Below are positions 1-12,559 of a DNA stretch of 64,000 nucleotides, piece by piece (within the stretch, counting starts at the first letter, position 1; each line of letters opens with the position of its first letter). The translations under genes and the position numbers were made by a program. The notes under the pieces are model-generated. The model made no database searches. It was not told the origin of the DNA and worked only from the letters and a program-made list of their open reading frames with translations. This DNA comes from Stichopus chloronotus (lineage: Eukaryota; Echinodermata; Holothuroidea; Aspidochirotida; Stichopodidae): the NCBI GenBank assembly GCA_021234535.1, contig CM037843.1, positions 822,021-886,020 of the forward strand. The letters run 5' to 3'.

Positions 1-15
1 CAGAAATAAAACAGA

Positions 16-380
16 TTGCCCGTTAGACGGATTGCAGCTATTGTTGTGCACCGGGCTACTGTGGTAATAGATGACTGCGAGGAGACATATGTAGGTGTAA
101 CCGAGACCAGTTTCCAGACAAGACTCACAAACCACCACCACTCATTCAATAAAGAAGGTAAAGAAATCAAACAGCATTGTCAAAACACATTTGGTCTCTC
201 AAAGATATTAGCAAGGAATTCAAAATTACGTGGAAAATTTTAAGAAGAGCCTCACCATATTCAAATGTCGACAAACGTTGCAACTTATGTACAACGGAGA
301 ACTATATTATTATCCATCCAACAATGGCCGCCCTGAATCAACGATCTGAGCAAGTCAGCACGTGCCGACATGCCGTCTAA
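16..380 (+). pseudogene. Penelope-like element, C-terminal GIY-YIG endonuclease fragment (frameshifted)
   Basis: This encodes the end of a retroelement polyprotein carrying a GIY-YIG nuclease. The first reading frame gives DDCEETYVGVTETSFQTRL followed by TNHHHSF, which resembles the Y-[IV]-G...R...H core of the GIY-YIG domain fused to reverse transcriptase in Penelope-like elements. Near 165-180 the match moves to another frame, which begins SKHIWSLKD, continues through ITWKILRRASPY and CNLCTTE, ends with STCRH, and stops at 378-380. The Cys pairs and terminal CRH are typical of this tail. The 5' part lies outside the window. The frameshift marks it as dead. The family assignment rests on remembered motifs, with no search done. 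Confidence 0.72.
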
Positions 381-1015
381 GTTTAAGCTCACTAACTACA
401 CCAGCGTAACCTAGCGACCGCGCGAAGTCTCAAGATGCGCGCAAATCATACCCACGCACATGAGATACCTTCAAATCATTACAGAGTAGCATAATTCCCT
501 GATGACAGGAGACGTTTAATCACATCTCTTTGAAACATGATTGCAGGAATTAATGAGGCGAATATAAACTCTATCTAATGTTCATGTATTCAAATGAATT
601 ATCTTAGGGGTAGACTTAGTACAACACCACGCATCAGTTGAAACGTACGTTTGGGTATTCCAAGAAATTATGGTTGGTTGTCTCAATTTCATTACATTGC
701 TGTTATGGGCAGATACCATTATACAAACCCCAATCACTGATCCTTTTCCCAGTAAATAGGATGTTACAAAATTTTGGATTCTATCCTGAAACGTGCTTTG
801 TAGTGTCTGAAACTGTCCACTTGGAAAAAACTTAAAGTGAGTACGAATTTGGGACTTTCACACCCCCTGAGGATATGACCCTATCTACGGTCCTGATTGA
901 CATGACAGTTAAAAAGTGGGGTTGCCATGATGGGAAGGGGAGTGGTTGCCCCCCATCATATTTTGACTCTCAAAATAAATTTAGTTGAAGAGTTATTTAG
1001 ACTACATTTATTCTT
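381..1015. other. Probable PLE 3' UTR (to about 570), then unassigned AT-rich DNA
   Basis: The segment after the PLE stop is locally GC-richer up to about 450 and probably belongs to the element's 3' untranslated end. Its exact limit cannot be set. From about 570 to 1015 I see no gene and no clear repeat. Confidence 0.3.
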
Positions 1016-1019
1016 AGGG

Positions 1020-1665
1020 TGTGAGGTATTGGTGCCTGGTAAAATAAACAAAAAATGTTGACCTTCATCAAAGACAATATGATCCTTGCACTGAATTGAA
1101 CACACCTAAATACTAATTATAGGATTTGTACAAGCTTTCCTTCTTATTGTGTTTCCAATGCTATAACTATTTGACTCTTCTTGACCCCAAATGATCTTTG
1201 ATCTCCACTATGAATCTTGTTTGCAATGTGGCACCTACATACCAAATGTGTCCAAGCTTTCCTTCTTGTGATGTCGTATTTACAAGATTTCTACACTTTG
1301 ACCCCTGTTGATCTTTAATCGCCACAAAAAAGATAGGGTTCTTGTACTCAATGCGATACATCTACATGCTAAACATGACACTTGCCCAAGCTTCCCTTCT
1401 TGAGATACTGTGTTCACAAGGTTTTCACAATTTGACCCCTATTGACCCTAAATGACCTTTTAACCTCCACCAAAACAATAGGGCTTTTGCACATTACGTG
1501 GTACACCTACTTACCACATATGAGATTTGTCCAAACTTCTCTTCTTGAGATACTTGTATTAACAAGTTTTACATCACAGACATACATACACACACCCTTA
1601 CACACCCATACACACACCTGCTTGATACCAAAGGATACAGTTATTATCAAAACCAAAAAGGAGAG
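1020..1665 (+). repeat. Dispersed element of ~120-145 bp tandem units (GACCTTTGACCTCC family), copy 1
   Basis: About 3.5 degenerate units. Each has the anchors TCCAAGCTTCCCTTCTTGAG, then a 'TTTGACCCCTGTTGA' block, a 'tgacctttgacctcc' block and 'GTGGTACACCTACATACCA'. The CCAAG anchors fall near 1131, 1252, 1386 and 1531. The array ends in a CATACATACACAC microsatellite and an A-rich tail that also terminates the copy at 24.55-25.38 kb. The shared ends suggest one mobile unit with an internal array, not a local satellite. Confidence 0.75.
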
Positions 1666-1669
1666 AAAA

Positions 1670-3500
1670 ACTATTACATGGTATTTTCATAGCATTGTGA
1701 TTTATTTCACACCAGTCACATCAGAATGAATACAAAATGTTGATATTTATATATTTATATAATCACAAATATGACACAGTAATACTGGACAATTGATTCA
1801 TTCTTACTACGACTTCAAAATTGCTAAAGGTCTAACCTTTTTTATACTAATTTTAATCCAGCATTTCACTATTCTCTATCACCGGTGAAAATAAGGAAAT
1901 GCTTAATTTACAGATGAGGAGCCCATATTATCACATTTACTTAGGTAGTGATAAGTTGACCTGGAGGGAACTGTCCTATGACCCCCACTGTAAACAACAA
2001 AATACATATATATGTGATTAATGGGAACTGGAAAGAGAAGACAGGCTTTACAAATGTCTCATGGTTGAAAGTAAGTCTAATTTGTCCATCCAGTTGGTGT
2101 GGTGTGATTGCACAAAATTAATATTGCATGAGGAACAATCTTTACAGTGTGCTGTATCTCAATAACACTGGTACATTAGTGAAGGTTGTTATTCTTTTGT
2201 GGATAGCATACAGCATGTAACAGATTTGCTACACTCAGAAGATGAAAGTAAAGCACATTGATAATACTGATATTAAGCCATGACAGAAGTCAAGAAGCTG
2301 TACCTCTAGGCCCTATTCTGTCTCTTTTCTGTGACATGTTAAGGAACTGTTCATCCGATATAATTCTGAAATGCTAATTCAATCTCATCATTGTTACATT
2401 AACTCCAATCTCAGAGCCATTCTAATCAATACTGTTGTTTTTCAACGTAGGTTTTGATTCTTATTATTCATATCAGCTAAAAGTAACTCTATTTTTTATT
2501 TTCAGTATCAATCCAAACTACATTTACTTCCAGCAAAGCAGGCCGAAAACATCCATTTTTTTTTGTCATTCTTAGATGGATAGGTAGCCACCTAAGAGCC
2601 TCTACTATGACATCATTCTGAAAATAAAGGCTTCAGAAACTAATTGTAAAAGAAAAAGCATGCATGTGTGAGATGGAGTACTTTGAACCACTCAATATTT
2701 GGCCATGTAATAATGGCGGCAATGAAATGCTTCCATTACTATTACTGATGCGGGAATGATGGGTTTGTTCTTAGCAGCTCTGGAATTTAAAAGGCTAGTG
2801 AAACCTCAAACATAAATCAAGATCTTTAGGGAAAAGAGTGAGAGAGGTAACATTTAGACAGCTAAGATCAGGTGACAGGTGTGAAATGAAAATTTGAGAA
2901 GAGAATATTCAAACACACAATCAGTCAATGCCATTGCGGGCATGTTTTTCGTGAACGTTAAAGACGTCTCAGTTAAAGAGGCTTCCATGGTCCAGGTCAC
3001 CTTAATTCTGTACCAGTCCTTTAATACCACAATTAATCCAGCTGATCATTTATCCAGATTTCTATTGGAAAATATAGATTAAATCAATATCTGCAGGGAG
3101 GTACTTCAGATGTGGTCGCAGAGGTATCAACTAACCAGTAATGAGCAATGAGTGTTGCACTCCAACAATTTATACATTGTTTCAATTTTAACATGATGAA
3201 TAACGAGAGAAAGAAAGCTTGCAGTCATAAGAGAACAGTAAGAAATATTCAATTCAGATTATGGCAATATTGACTACAGGAACATACCTAACCTCAATCA
3301 TTTTGTAAGTCATTATAGAGCCATATAAAAGTTAAAAGCCACAAAAAGGTGCGAAATGGAATGTAACAGGAAAATGGAAAATGAATTAACCAGGGATTGA
3401 ATACCTGGAGGAACTACTCAACACATGATCTGCCCATATCAATGTAAACAGTTACTGATGGATGATAACCCATAATATTGTCATAACAAGAAATGAGGCT
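1670..3500. other. No gene seen
   Basis: AT-rich sequence with only short open frames, none with recognisable protein content or flanking splice signals that I trust. No strong repeat was found. Confidence 0.4.
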
Positions 3501-3507
3501 TGTATCC

Positions 3508-4560
3508 TAGAACAGTGTTGAGGTTATGGTATACCTGAACAGTGTTGATGTTGGGGTATAGCTGAATAGTGCTGAGGTTAGGGTATACCTGAACAGTGTT
3601 GAGGTTAGGGTATAGCTGAACAGTGTTGAGGTAACGGTATAGCTGAATGGTGTTGAAGTTAGGGTATAGCTAAACAGTGTTGAGATTAGGATATACCTGA
3701 ATAGTGTTGATGTTGGGGTATAGCTGAACAGTGTTGATGTTTGGGTATAGCTGAACAGTGTTAATGTTAGGGTATAGCTGAACAGTGTTGATGTTAAGGT
3801 ATAGCTGAATAGTGTTGAGGTTAGGGTATACCTGAACAGTGCTGAGGTTAGGGCATAGCTGAACAGTGTTGATGTTAGGGTATAGATGAACAGTGTTGAG
3901 GTTATGGTATACCTGAACAGTGTTGAGGTTAGGGTATAGCTGAACAGTGTTGAGGTTAGGGTTTACCTGAACAGTGTTGATGTTAGGCTATAGCTGAATA
4001 GTGTTGAGGTTATGGTATACCTGAACAGTGTTGAGGTTAGGGTATACCTGAACAGTGCTGAGGTTAGGGCATAGCTGAACAGTGTTGATGTTAGGGTATA
4101 GCTGCACAGTATTGAGGTTATGGTATACCTGAACAGTGTTGAGGTTAGGGTATAGCTGAATAGTGTTGAGGGTAGGGTATACCTGAACAGTGCTGAGGTT
4201 AGGGCATAGCTAAACAGTGTTGATGTTAGGGTATAGCTGAACAGTGTTGAGGTTATGGTATACCTGAACAGTGTTGATGTTAGGGTATAGCTGAACAGTG
4301 TTGAGGTTATGGTATACCTGAACAGTGTTGAGTTTAGGGTATAGCTGAACAGTGTTGAGGGTAGGGTATACCTGAACAGTGTTGAGTTTAGGGTATAGCT
4401 GAATAGTGTTGATGTTAGGGTATAGCTGAACAGTGTTGAGGTTAGGGTATACCTGAACAGTGTTGAGGTTAGGGTATAGCTGAACAGTGTTGAAGTTAGG
4501 GTATACCTGAGCAATGTTGATGTTAGGGTATTGCTGAACAGGTTGAGGTTAAGGTGAAGC
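3508..4560 (+). repeat. 27-bp minisatellite, about 38 copies
   Basis: The unit is close to TGAACAGTGTTGAGGTTAGG followed by GTATAGC or GTATACC, repeated head to tail with point changes. The 27-bp length is a multiple of three, so the minus strand stays open for 202 codons (3963-4571) with a nine-residue period such as YTLTSTLFS. That frame is best explained as a by-product of the array. Every unit contains a TTAGGG-like hexamer. The two unit forms (tagc and tacc) alternate irregularly. Confidence 0.95.
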
Positions 4561-4854
4561 CACATGATCACGTGGGGTCATCTGCTATGTCATTAAATAG
4601 CGCTTATGAAAATGCACATTTCTAAATTCCTGATACAATGTTTTTAAATCAATATTCCAGACCGTAGTTGAGCCATTACGGAAGAATGGCTGATCAAATT
4701 TTACCACAGTTAACTTTTACTCTCTTGATTAAGTTTACTTTCCAATAGTCTCAGCATTACAGATAGTCATTCAGATCAGGCTCATTATGTAATTATACTT
4801 TAAAGATATATATATTACAACTTATTTATTAAGCATTTTGCAATATGATTTTGT

Positions 4855-5180
4855 AAGATGAAACCTAGGGCCCGCCTTGGGCCGAACATTCCTGAACATC
4901 CTGAAGGTACCACAAATGAGTATCATTATAACAATTCCATGACCAGTGTGCAAGAGAATCTGCAGGATGAAAAGTACTTTGCAGACTTTCATAAAATGGA
5001 CCACAAGGACCACATGGACCACATGGGACCAGATGGGACCAGATGGGACCAGATGGGACCACATGGGACCACATGGGACCTTGGACTAGTAATTCCTGAA
5101 CATTCTGAAGGTATCACCAAGAGACTATCATTATGGCAAACCATCAGCAATGTACAAGAGCACCTACAGGAGGTGTAGTC
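4855..5180 (+). repeat. Member of the 'CACATGGGACC' repeat family with an expanded decamer
   Basis: The segment shares blocks such as CAATCTGCAAGAGAA-like, TTTCATAAAATGG, 'cccacatgg' and TCCTGAACAT with the larger array at 48.33-49.13 kb. Between about 4995 and 5080 it contains a tandem run of a roughly 10-bp unit (GGGACCAGAT / GGGACCACAT), which makes two overlapping antisense open frames. No coding function is inferred. Confidence 0.7.
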
Positions 5181-5604
5181 TTTTGCAGGAATTTAAAAAA
5201 ATTGGATGACACTGTCCACATCTGACCTTGAAGCAACATTTTTTTTAACATCCCAAATTGAACACCAACTTAGAAGCACTGTGTCCAAGTCTGATACAAA
5301 TCCATGGAAGCATGTGGCAGAAGAAGCATTTTGAACAATTATGGACAGAGAAGAGTGATGCTTGAGATCACTATAGCCTTGGTCACACCAGTCAGGATAC
5401 TGGTACGAGCTACAAAAAAAAAAAACCTCATGAAAGAAATTAATTGACAAGGTTAATTTAGATCCAAACATGGGAGACAAAATGTCCCATTTGCTCATAG
5501 TTTTGATGCGTTTACAGATTTGATGTTTAATATATCTTAACATTGGTGATGTCTGAGTACAAAATAAATCAAATAAAAGTCAGTAAACTACCACAGAAAC
5601 CTGA

Positions 5605-5785
5605 ATGGAACAACAGCAGTATTAACTGTAGTCACTGCCATCTGACAGAATGAGAGAATATCTAATGGAGCTGATGGGACAACAACAGTATTAACTGTAG
5701 TCACTGCCATCTGACAGAATGAGAGAATATCTACTGGTACTGATGGGACAACAGCAGTATCAACTGATGGTAACCATCAATAATT
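5605..5785 (+). repeat. 69-bp tandem repeat, about 2.5 copies
   Basis: The block beginning CAACAGCAGTATTAACTG recurs at about 5611, 5680 and 5749, a period of 69 bp, with very few differences in the first two copies. The third copy decays after about 20 bp. Confidence 0.85.
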
Positions 5786-5789
5786 GTAA

Positions 5790-8700
5790 TACTTTGCAAC
5801 CAATTCAGGCAGTCTGGTAGGCTAATTGATCTCTATGTTGCTCACAGTTAGCAAAAAGAAACTGAATTGTGTCAACATCCCCTATACCACATTGTAACAA
5901 ATGAAGAAACTAAACATAGAGTGAAATTTCAACTTTGAGTTAAGGTATCATTTTTGACTTATTCAGAACAAATGCAATCTACAAAACAGCACACAAGTAA
6001 ACCTTTTGTAATTTGTTAGGTGCATTTTTAAAAGATATATTTTTTAATTAATTTTTGTTTCATTTGATATTATTGAAACCTTTCTGATGACTATAAAATT
6101 ATAGAAATACTACACCAAGGAAGTGTGGGAAGTAGAAGGGATGTTTACTAAGTATTCATCACTCAAAGATTTTGTCTGTTCCCTAAATTCTGCAAATTAA
6201 AAGTTTGAAATTTGGGAGAGAGTAAAAGAGTGTTTAAGCAACCATAACAAGTGCAAAATATGTGAGGTTTTGCTGTCAAGGAAATAAACATATGGCACGA
6301 CATCTTGAAGAGCTTATGTGAGCATCCTGGCTGATAAGTGAATGTGGTACTACTACGAACTTGTGAGTTATTCTATTCTCCAATTATCCTTGAGACTACA
6401 AGCAGAATGTACTTGATATTCTAAAGAAGAGAAAATCCCTTCATTAGAAAATAAAAAGGATTTCTGTTTAATGGTGTTGCGACAGCTAACTTGAACAAAA
6501 TACACTTCTCTATGAAAAATAAATAAAAATTAGTAGAAAATATAAAACCCTTTCCTAGCAATACCTGCAGCAATTTGGGTCATTATTTCTCCACATGTGG
6601 CCAATATGTAGCCAATATCCAAAACAAAATCACTTCATTACTTACTGAACCAGAAAAATATAACAACTGTGATTTCAATGACTTGCATGGCATCCCTGGA
6701 TGGTTCTTGCGTACGTGACTGGCAACAGGAGTAGTTTTCACAGTGTGACAAGGTTGGCCAGTATAGCATACACAGCTGCTCAAATGAACAAAACTGACAC
6801 ACAGAAAAAAACTTATAAACACCTTTGCAGTGCTAATGGTTGTGTGATTTGCGTCATGATCACACTCTTGCTGCTGCTGGGACAGGACATGAAACAAACT
6901 TACAAAAGTCAAAATACTGGCCGTGTTGGATAGTGTAGATCCTTAGATACCACAACCCTTAGATGACTAAAACCATACAGAAATAGCATGGAAAGGAGTT
7001 TATTCATTTTCAACTCAGTCCATAAAAGTCTTGTATTAAACATGGTTGCTGCAGACTGTAATGAGTTTAATTTATACAATGCAGTGCCAATCAGCTAGCC
7101 AGGCCAGGCCAGGCAATCAAAGCTGATACATTGACCCAAGGTCATTAAAGAGTGCGTGGACTTCATCTGAAGGCACAAACTTGGCTTTAATTTCTTAAAT
7201 TATTTGGGGGCCCCTCTGCATTATAAATCTGCAGTAAAACACCTGAAGTGAGAGACATTAACAAATGAAAACAGATCCGTATTTGACAACTACAAACGAA
7301 CACTACCATAGGTCTGCACTTGATGACTGGTTAGCAAGCCCTTCTCTTTGTGAAGTTTTGACTGCAACTACGTAAATGGCTGGCAAATAGCTAGTCCATG
7401 GCATACTGAGCACACAGTATTTGAAACTGCTCTGAATTTCTTCTACTTGTGATTGAGCATTTTTGTCTTTTTTTTCTTTTTGGAAAGTTGCATAATATAG
7501 AGAGCGGACAATAAATCTATGCACACACTCATTGATCAACATCAGAACAGACAGTAACTAGCTGGATCATTATGGATTGGGAAACAGTACAGTGGAGATG
7601 GAAGGGACATGTAACAAACAGTGAGCGTAAGGAGGAAAGTTTGCAACCTTACCATGTCAGCTATAGATGGTAACATGGAGTCACAGGTTACAATGAAAAT
7701 CAACTATGAAATAAGATTTACAGGCTTAACTCCTTTATCAGACCATTAGTACTCCTTCTACAACATTTGGGGTCATAAAATTAAATCCAATTTCTTTGTC
7801 ATTTCCTAAAACACCAGCAAAAAAAAACTACCAAAAAACCTGAAGAATGATATTAAAGTCAATCTCAACTGCTATCATATACTGCTGATATTTCTCTTTT
7901 ATGATCAGAAAGTCTCATCTTGACATATGCAACCACCCACAGTGAACAGCAGAGATACATGAGTGATAATGATTTGTTAACACATCTCAGAAAACTGGGT
8001 TGTCAAAATTCCAGCAAACCCCTTCCAGTCACAGGTCATTATGAACCATCCTCACATGAAAGGAGGAAAGTTGGTAAGAGCTGCCTTTAAATTTCTAAAA
8101 CTGGCAAAGTGGGCTGGTCAATACTTGACATGAAATGTAGAGAATAGTTATTGGCTTACCACATCCACAGATCTGCTCTCCTATCCACGGCTTTGCCGCA
8201 TGATACACGATGGTACTAAAATAGAACCACATCAAAATGGATCAATAACGGAGGCTGGACTCTACACGACGTGACGTCCGTTAAAGCATCCTCCTCTGCA
8301 CTTGGTGTATTGAAAATCAATGATTTCTTCATTAAGGTTGAGTTGCAATCTATTTTAATTAGTATTGCTTTTCCATCAGCCTATTATACTTTAAACAAAA
8401 TTTTTTGTTAGTGAGGAAGCAGTAACTGACTTTTGGAGGACAGACGACACTTTCAATGCACCACTTGAAATGATGTCAATGACAAACACTCTTTGGACTA
8501 CACTAAGTTGTTTCAAAAAGATGTCTGGAATTTACGACTGGTCCTTGCAACTGCCAGTGTAATTGCATCAGAAATTCTGTTTTATCCATTTAGCATTGTG
8601 AGATCAGAACATGGAAATGTCAACTACATAAACACTGTCAGAGAACATAATAATAACAGCAATGCTTCAAAATCAGCAATGTGTATTCAGTTGAACCATA

Positions 8701-11700
8701 CCTGAATTACTATATGTATATGTATCAAAGTTGAACAGGGTTTCAAGCTGCCAGGAAAATTGCCTGGGTAACATCTACCTGCACAGTTTATATGGTAGAG
8801 CTTTCACAAAATTATTTCCATAACAATTCTCTGCAAACATCAGAGGCTAGACAATGTTTGAAAAACCAACAACTTAAAGCCTCTCCAGAAGTCTTTACAG
8901 CACTGACTTCTGCAACAAATACTTTAACTCTCAAGATTAGACTTTGGATACATTATGGAATATTGTGCACCAATGTATGCATATTTTACCTGAGAAAAAG
9001 GTGTATTACTATGCACTTTGATTTCAAACGACACATTCACAAACATTCCCTTCAAGGTGGTAAAGATATTTCCTGCTGTTTAACATAAGTTCATCAGAGC
9101 CACTCAATTTGATTCATAATTTTCACTCATCAATTGAACATTATTATTACTGAGTTTTCAAGGGCCTGCACCTTGTCATCATAAGAATGCACAATTTGCT
9201 ATTCAGTGACGTTATTACAACATGAATGCTACTGTGACACTGACAACATGAGTGCTACTGTGATTGTTTTTCAGTTGTTAATTGCCAAACATTGCAATGG
9301 TGATTAATTTATACACATGTAAAGAGCAAGATGAGATTCAAAGCCACATCATTTGGAGTAATGTTGCTCATGTACATCTGTAGCTTTTCTGTCCTTTGTT
9401 CTGACATCACATTGACTGCCAGCCAAAGCTTTATGCAATAACGTAACCAAAAAGAATTGCTACAGTAAGTGCATCAGAATCCCCTCAAATGATGCAAAGA
9501 ACAGGAAAATGACTCAAACTTGGAAGAAAATGAGTGCAAAGCAAAACCACGCAAACAGTAAACTGGAGCTGAATTTTGAAAGATGCACTAATCATCTTTA
9601 TTGAGGCTATTAATTTAAAATTTGTTTACTTTCATAACTGATTTGATTCACATCAATATTCCACATTTCAGCAAAACTACTTCCAAAGCTAAGAAGTCTG
9701 TATTAAGTTCATTCCTCATTAAGTCTGACTCCTCTGCTCAAAGTCAATCTTTTCAATTTAAAAGTCACTGATTTGGGTGTTTTGAAGATATTACATTCAT
9801 TGATGTGGTACAGTAGCTTCTGACTTGCAAACACCAGCTTAGTAAATTCTTTAAAGACAATAATATAAGTTTAACTCAAGGTCTGAAATAGTTTTGTTGA
9901 ACTTTACAAAACCTTATGACAAAGATCAAAGGGATCGAAGCCTGTCTCCTCTACCTACTTCAGTGAGATTGTTTACAAATGGTTGACAGGTATATGACAC
10001 TTTGTTTTCATCAGCAAAAAAAACAAACAAACAAGCAAAAGTCCTACCATGATTTGTAGTAAACAGGATAAGATAAACACACAATCTTTTCTAAACCATA
10101 AGCAGGTATAATTCTTACACCGCTAAACAAATAGCATTTCAAAGGAAACGTTGAAGTTATGATGGTTAAATATTGCAGCCTCAGCAAATCTGTTACTCCC
10201 TTTTCAGGCATCACCAAACTTTAATTTCTCTACATTTGCACCGACTCTAACAAACCTCCACATTTGTCAACACATGACAACACTGTTAAAGCTCTAACGC
10301 AACAGAACACTGGAGCTGAACTTGGCAAGGGAGAGAAATTCTGTGAGATTGAGATACCTCTAGAGGAAAGTTACCTTTCAGCATAGGTTAGGCCATCAGA
10401 GTTTCACATCCAGACATCACTTAACTGTGTATGAATCAATTTTCTTAAACATATAGAATGGTATCTGGTATACGAAAAGCAAACATGATTAGTCCTTAAA
10501 ATGATGGACCTGCAAAGAATTTTGTTCCTTACTGGGTTTATGCAATATACAAGAAGACATAAAAACATGATCCATGACCTAATTTCTGTAAGTGATGCAG
10601 CTTTTTAGTAACAGTTTATTCCTAATATGAGACAAATCATTACGGTTTTCGTACATCTCTTTTTCAGTTTAACATTGCACGTGCATGTACAACAATTTTG
10701 GCCAGGTTACCATGGCAACTGTTGTCGATCAGCTCCACTCCATACGTATATGGCATCTTCTCATCAAACTTTCTGGATCTTTCAATAAAATCAGATTTTA
10801 ACACTATCCCAGCAGGCTATATTGCCATCCTGGTACTCAGAGCAAATTTCATTATTCACACCAACAGTAGAATATGGTAACTACAAACAAGTTGATAATT
10901 ATATGGAAACAGACAAAAAGTAATAGTAGTAGTACTAGTTAATAAATACTCTATACATTGAATGTCTTGTGTATAAAAAGACAAACTTTACTGATATGTA
11001 TAAAACAACCTTCTATTGCTTCAATATGAATATTAATGTTAACATGACAGCAATAATCACAGAAATATTACTAAGTTGCTCTTATAAAGTTTTAACATAC
11101 TTTATATTCCCTCCTAGCAATGCACCAAAATCTGCAAATAAAGAGTCACAACAGAGGATGAGCCGAAATACAAAGAAAAAGAAATAAAAGAGAAAAGAAA
11201 TATACAGCAAGGAGAAAGGTGTAAACAAATTAATTCCTTATATGATATGCTGCTAAAGAAAGGAAAACATTAAGACAAACTTTATACCAAAATACAAAAG
11301 CTATCTTATCCTTTGCAAAGTAAAACAAAAGTCTACATATGTCTCAGTTTTATTCAAGGCAAATTATATTAATATCAACAATGAAAATATAAATTGGGAA
11401 AAACTAGAGTGTGCACTTGTTGCTTGCTTTTAATGTACCAATGTTGTACTAAGCATGCTAGAGAAATGAGGAAAAGAAGTTGATTTGCCATTTTGCACAT
11501 GTTGTATTGAAAGATGAAAAACGTTTTGAGACAAGTAAAACCAATTTTTTTAATCATCTTAAATTTGCACAGTCAGTTCTGTAGTACTCTATATTTACAA
11601 CCTTGAAAGCACTTCCTTTCCATAAACTAAGCCCTACAGAGCTGTAGATGTTTAACCAACAAAGTAGGTCCTACTTACTTTTCAAACATACCAAAAATCA

Positions 11701-12175
11701 TATTTGCCAATGTCATTCTTTCTTTATCTTTATCTATTGCACACAAAAAAAAATAGAATTTGAAACAACTTGAATAAAGAATGTATTCACTAAGAATAAC
11801 TGACAAAACCGGAAATCAACTTTGATCTTAGTTCTTGCTGTTTGTAGACAAAATTAAATTTAAAGCAAGAAGAAAAAACAAAAGAAAATTGCAAAGAAAT
11901 CCATTAAAGGCAAATGAAAAGAACTGAGTAATTATTTTGTTTGTTTGTATTTTTATTGTTTTTGTGTTTTTAGACTAATGCCACTAACAGCAGTATACTG
12001 ACTGGTTATTTATTTATGTTTTTTTAGTCAATTTTTGAGGAGGGGACACATTTGGGAAGATTCACCAACTATGTTAAGCTAAGAAAGGGACATTCCACAC
12101 AAACAAGATCAAGAGATAATATATTTCCTTTATATATTGCACATTTTAAAGCTGTACAAAAATTGCATGTAAATA
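5790..12175. other. No gene seen; AT-rich non-coding DNA
   Basis: The longest open frames here (for example 6583-6912 minus and 8792-9088 plus) show no family motif, no biased composition and no convincing splice junctions. A small imperfect duplication of an ACATGAATGCTACTGTGA-like block lies at 9220-9265. The segment is presumably the distal 3' flank of the exchanger gene, intergenic DNA or both. Confidence 0.35.
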
Positions 12176-12180
12176 CATCA

Positions 12181-12555
12181 CCAAGCTAGCAGGCAGACAA
12201 CAAGCTAGCTGGCTGGTACCAAGCTGTCTAGCAGCCAACTGGCTAATTGGGTGATAGCTAGCTGTCTAGCAACCACCTAGCTGGCTTGAAGGTACTTATC
12301 TATGTAGCCACCACCTAGCTTACCTGCTTGACACCTAGTTACCTAACAGTCACCTAGATATGTCACTGGCACCTAACTAACCAGCAGTTAACTAGCTAGC
12401 TAGCTGGCACCTATCTACTTACTTGGCACCTAGCTATGTCACTGGCACCTAGCTATCTAGCAGCCACCTAGCTATCTAGCAGCCACCTAGCTATCTTGCT
12501 GGTACCTAGCTATCTAAGAGCCACCTCCCTGGTTGGATGGTACCTATTTACCTGA
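12181..12555 (+). repeat. CTAGCT-rich degenerate tandem repeat (~19-20 bp unit)
   Basis: Copies of a unit near CACCTAGCTATCTAGCAGC follow one another with variation (CTGGCACC, TTGGTACC). The best-conserved stretch is about 12420-12515. The repeated CTAGCTAG palindromes make it self-complementary. Confidence 0.8.
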
Positions 12556-12559
12556 CACC

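Noticed and set aside
3508..4560. TTAGGG-containing repeat as a telomere or telomere relic
   Set aside because: The hexamer occurs once per 27-bp unit, not in tandem, and the array is flanked by ordinary sequence on both sides.
3963..4571. 202-codon repetitive frame on the minus strand
   Set aside because: It follows entirely from a 27-bp minisatellite whose period is a multiple of three.
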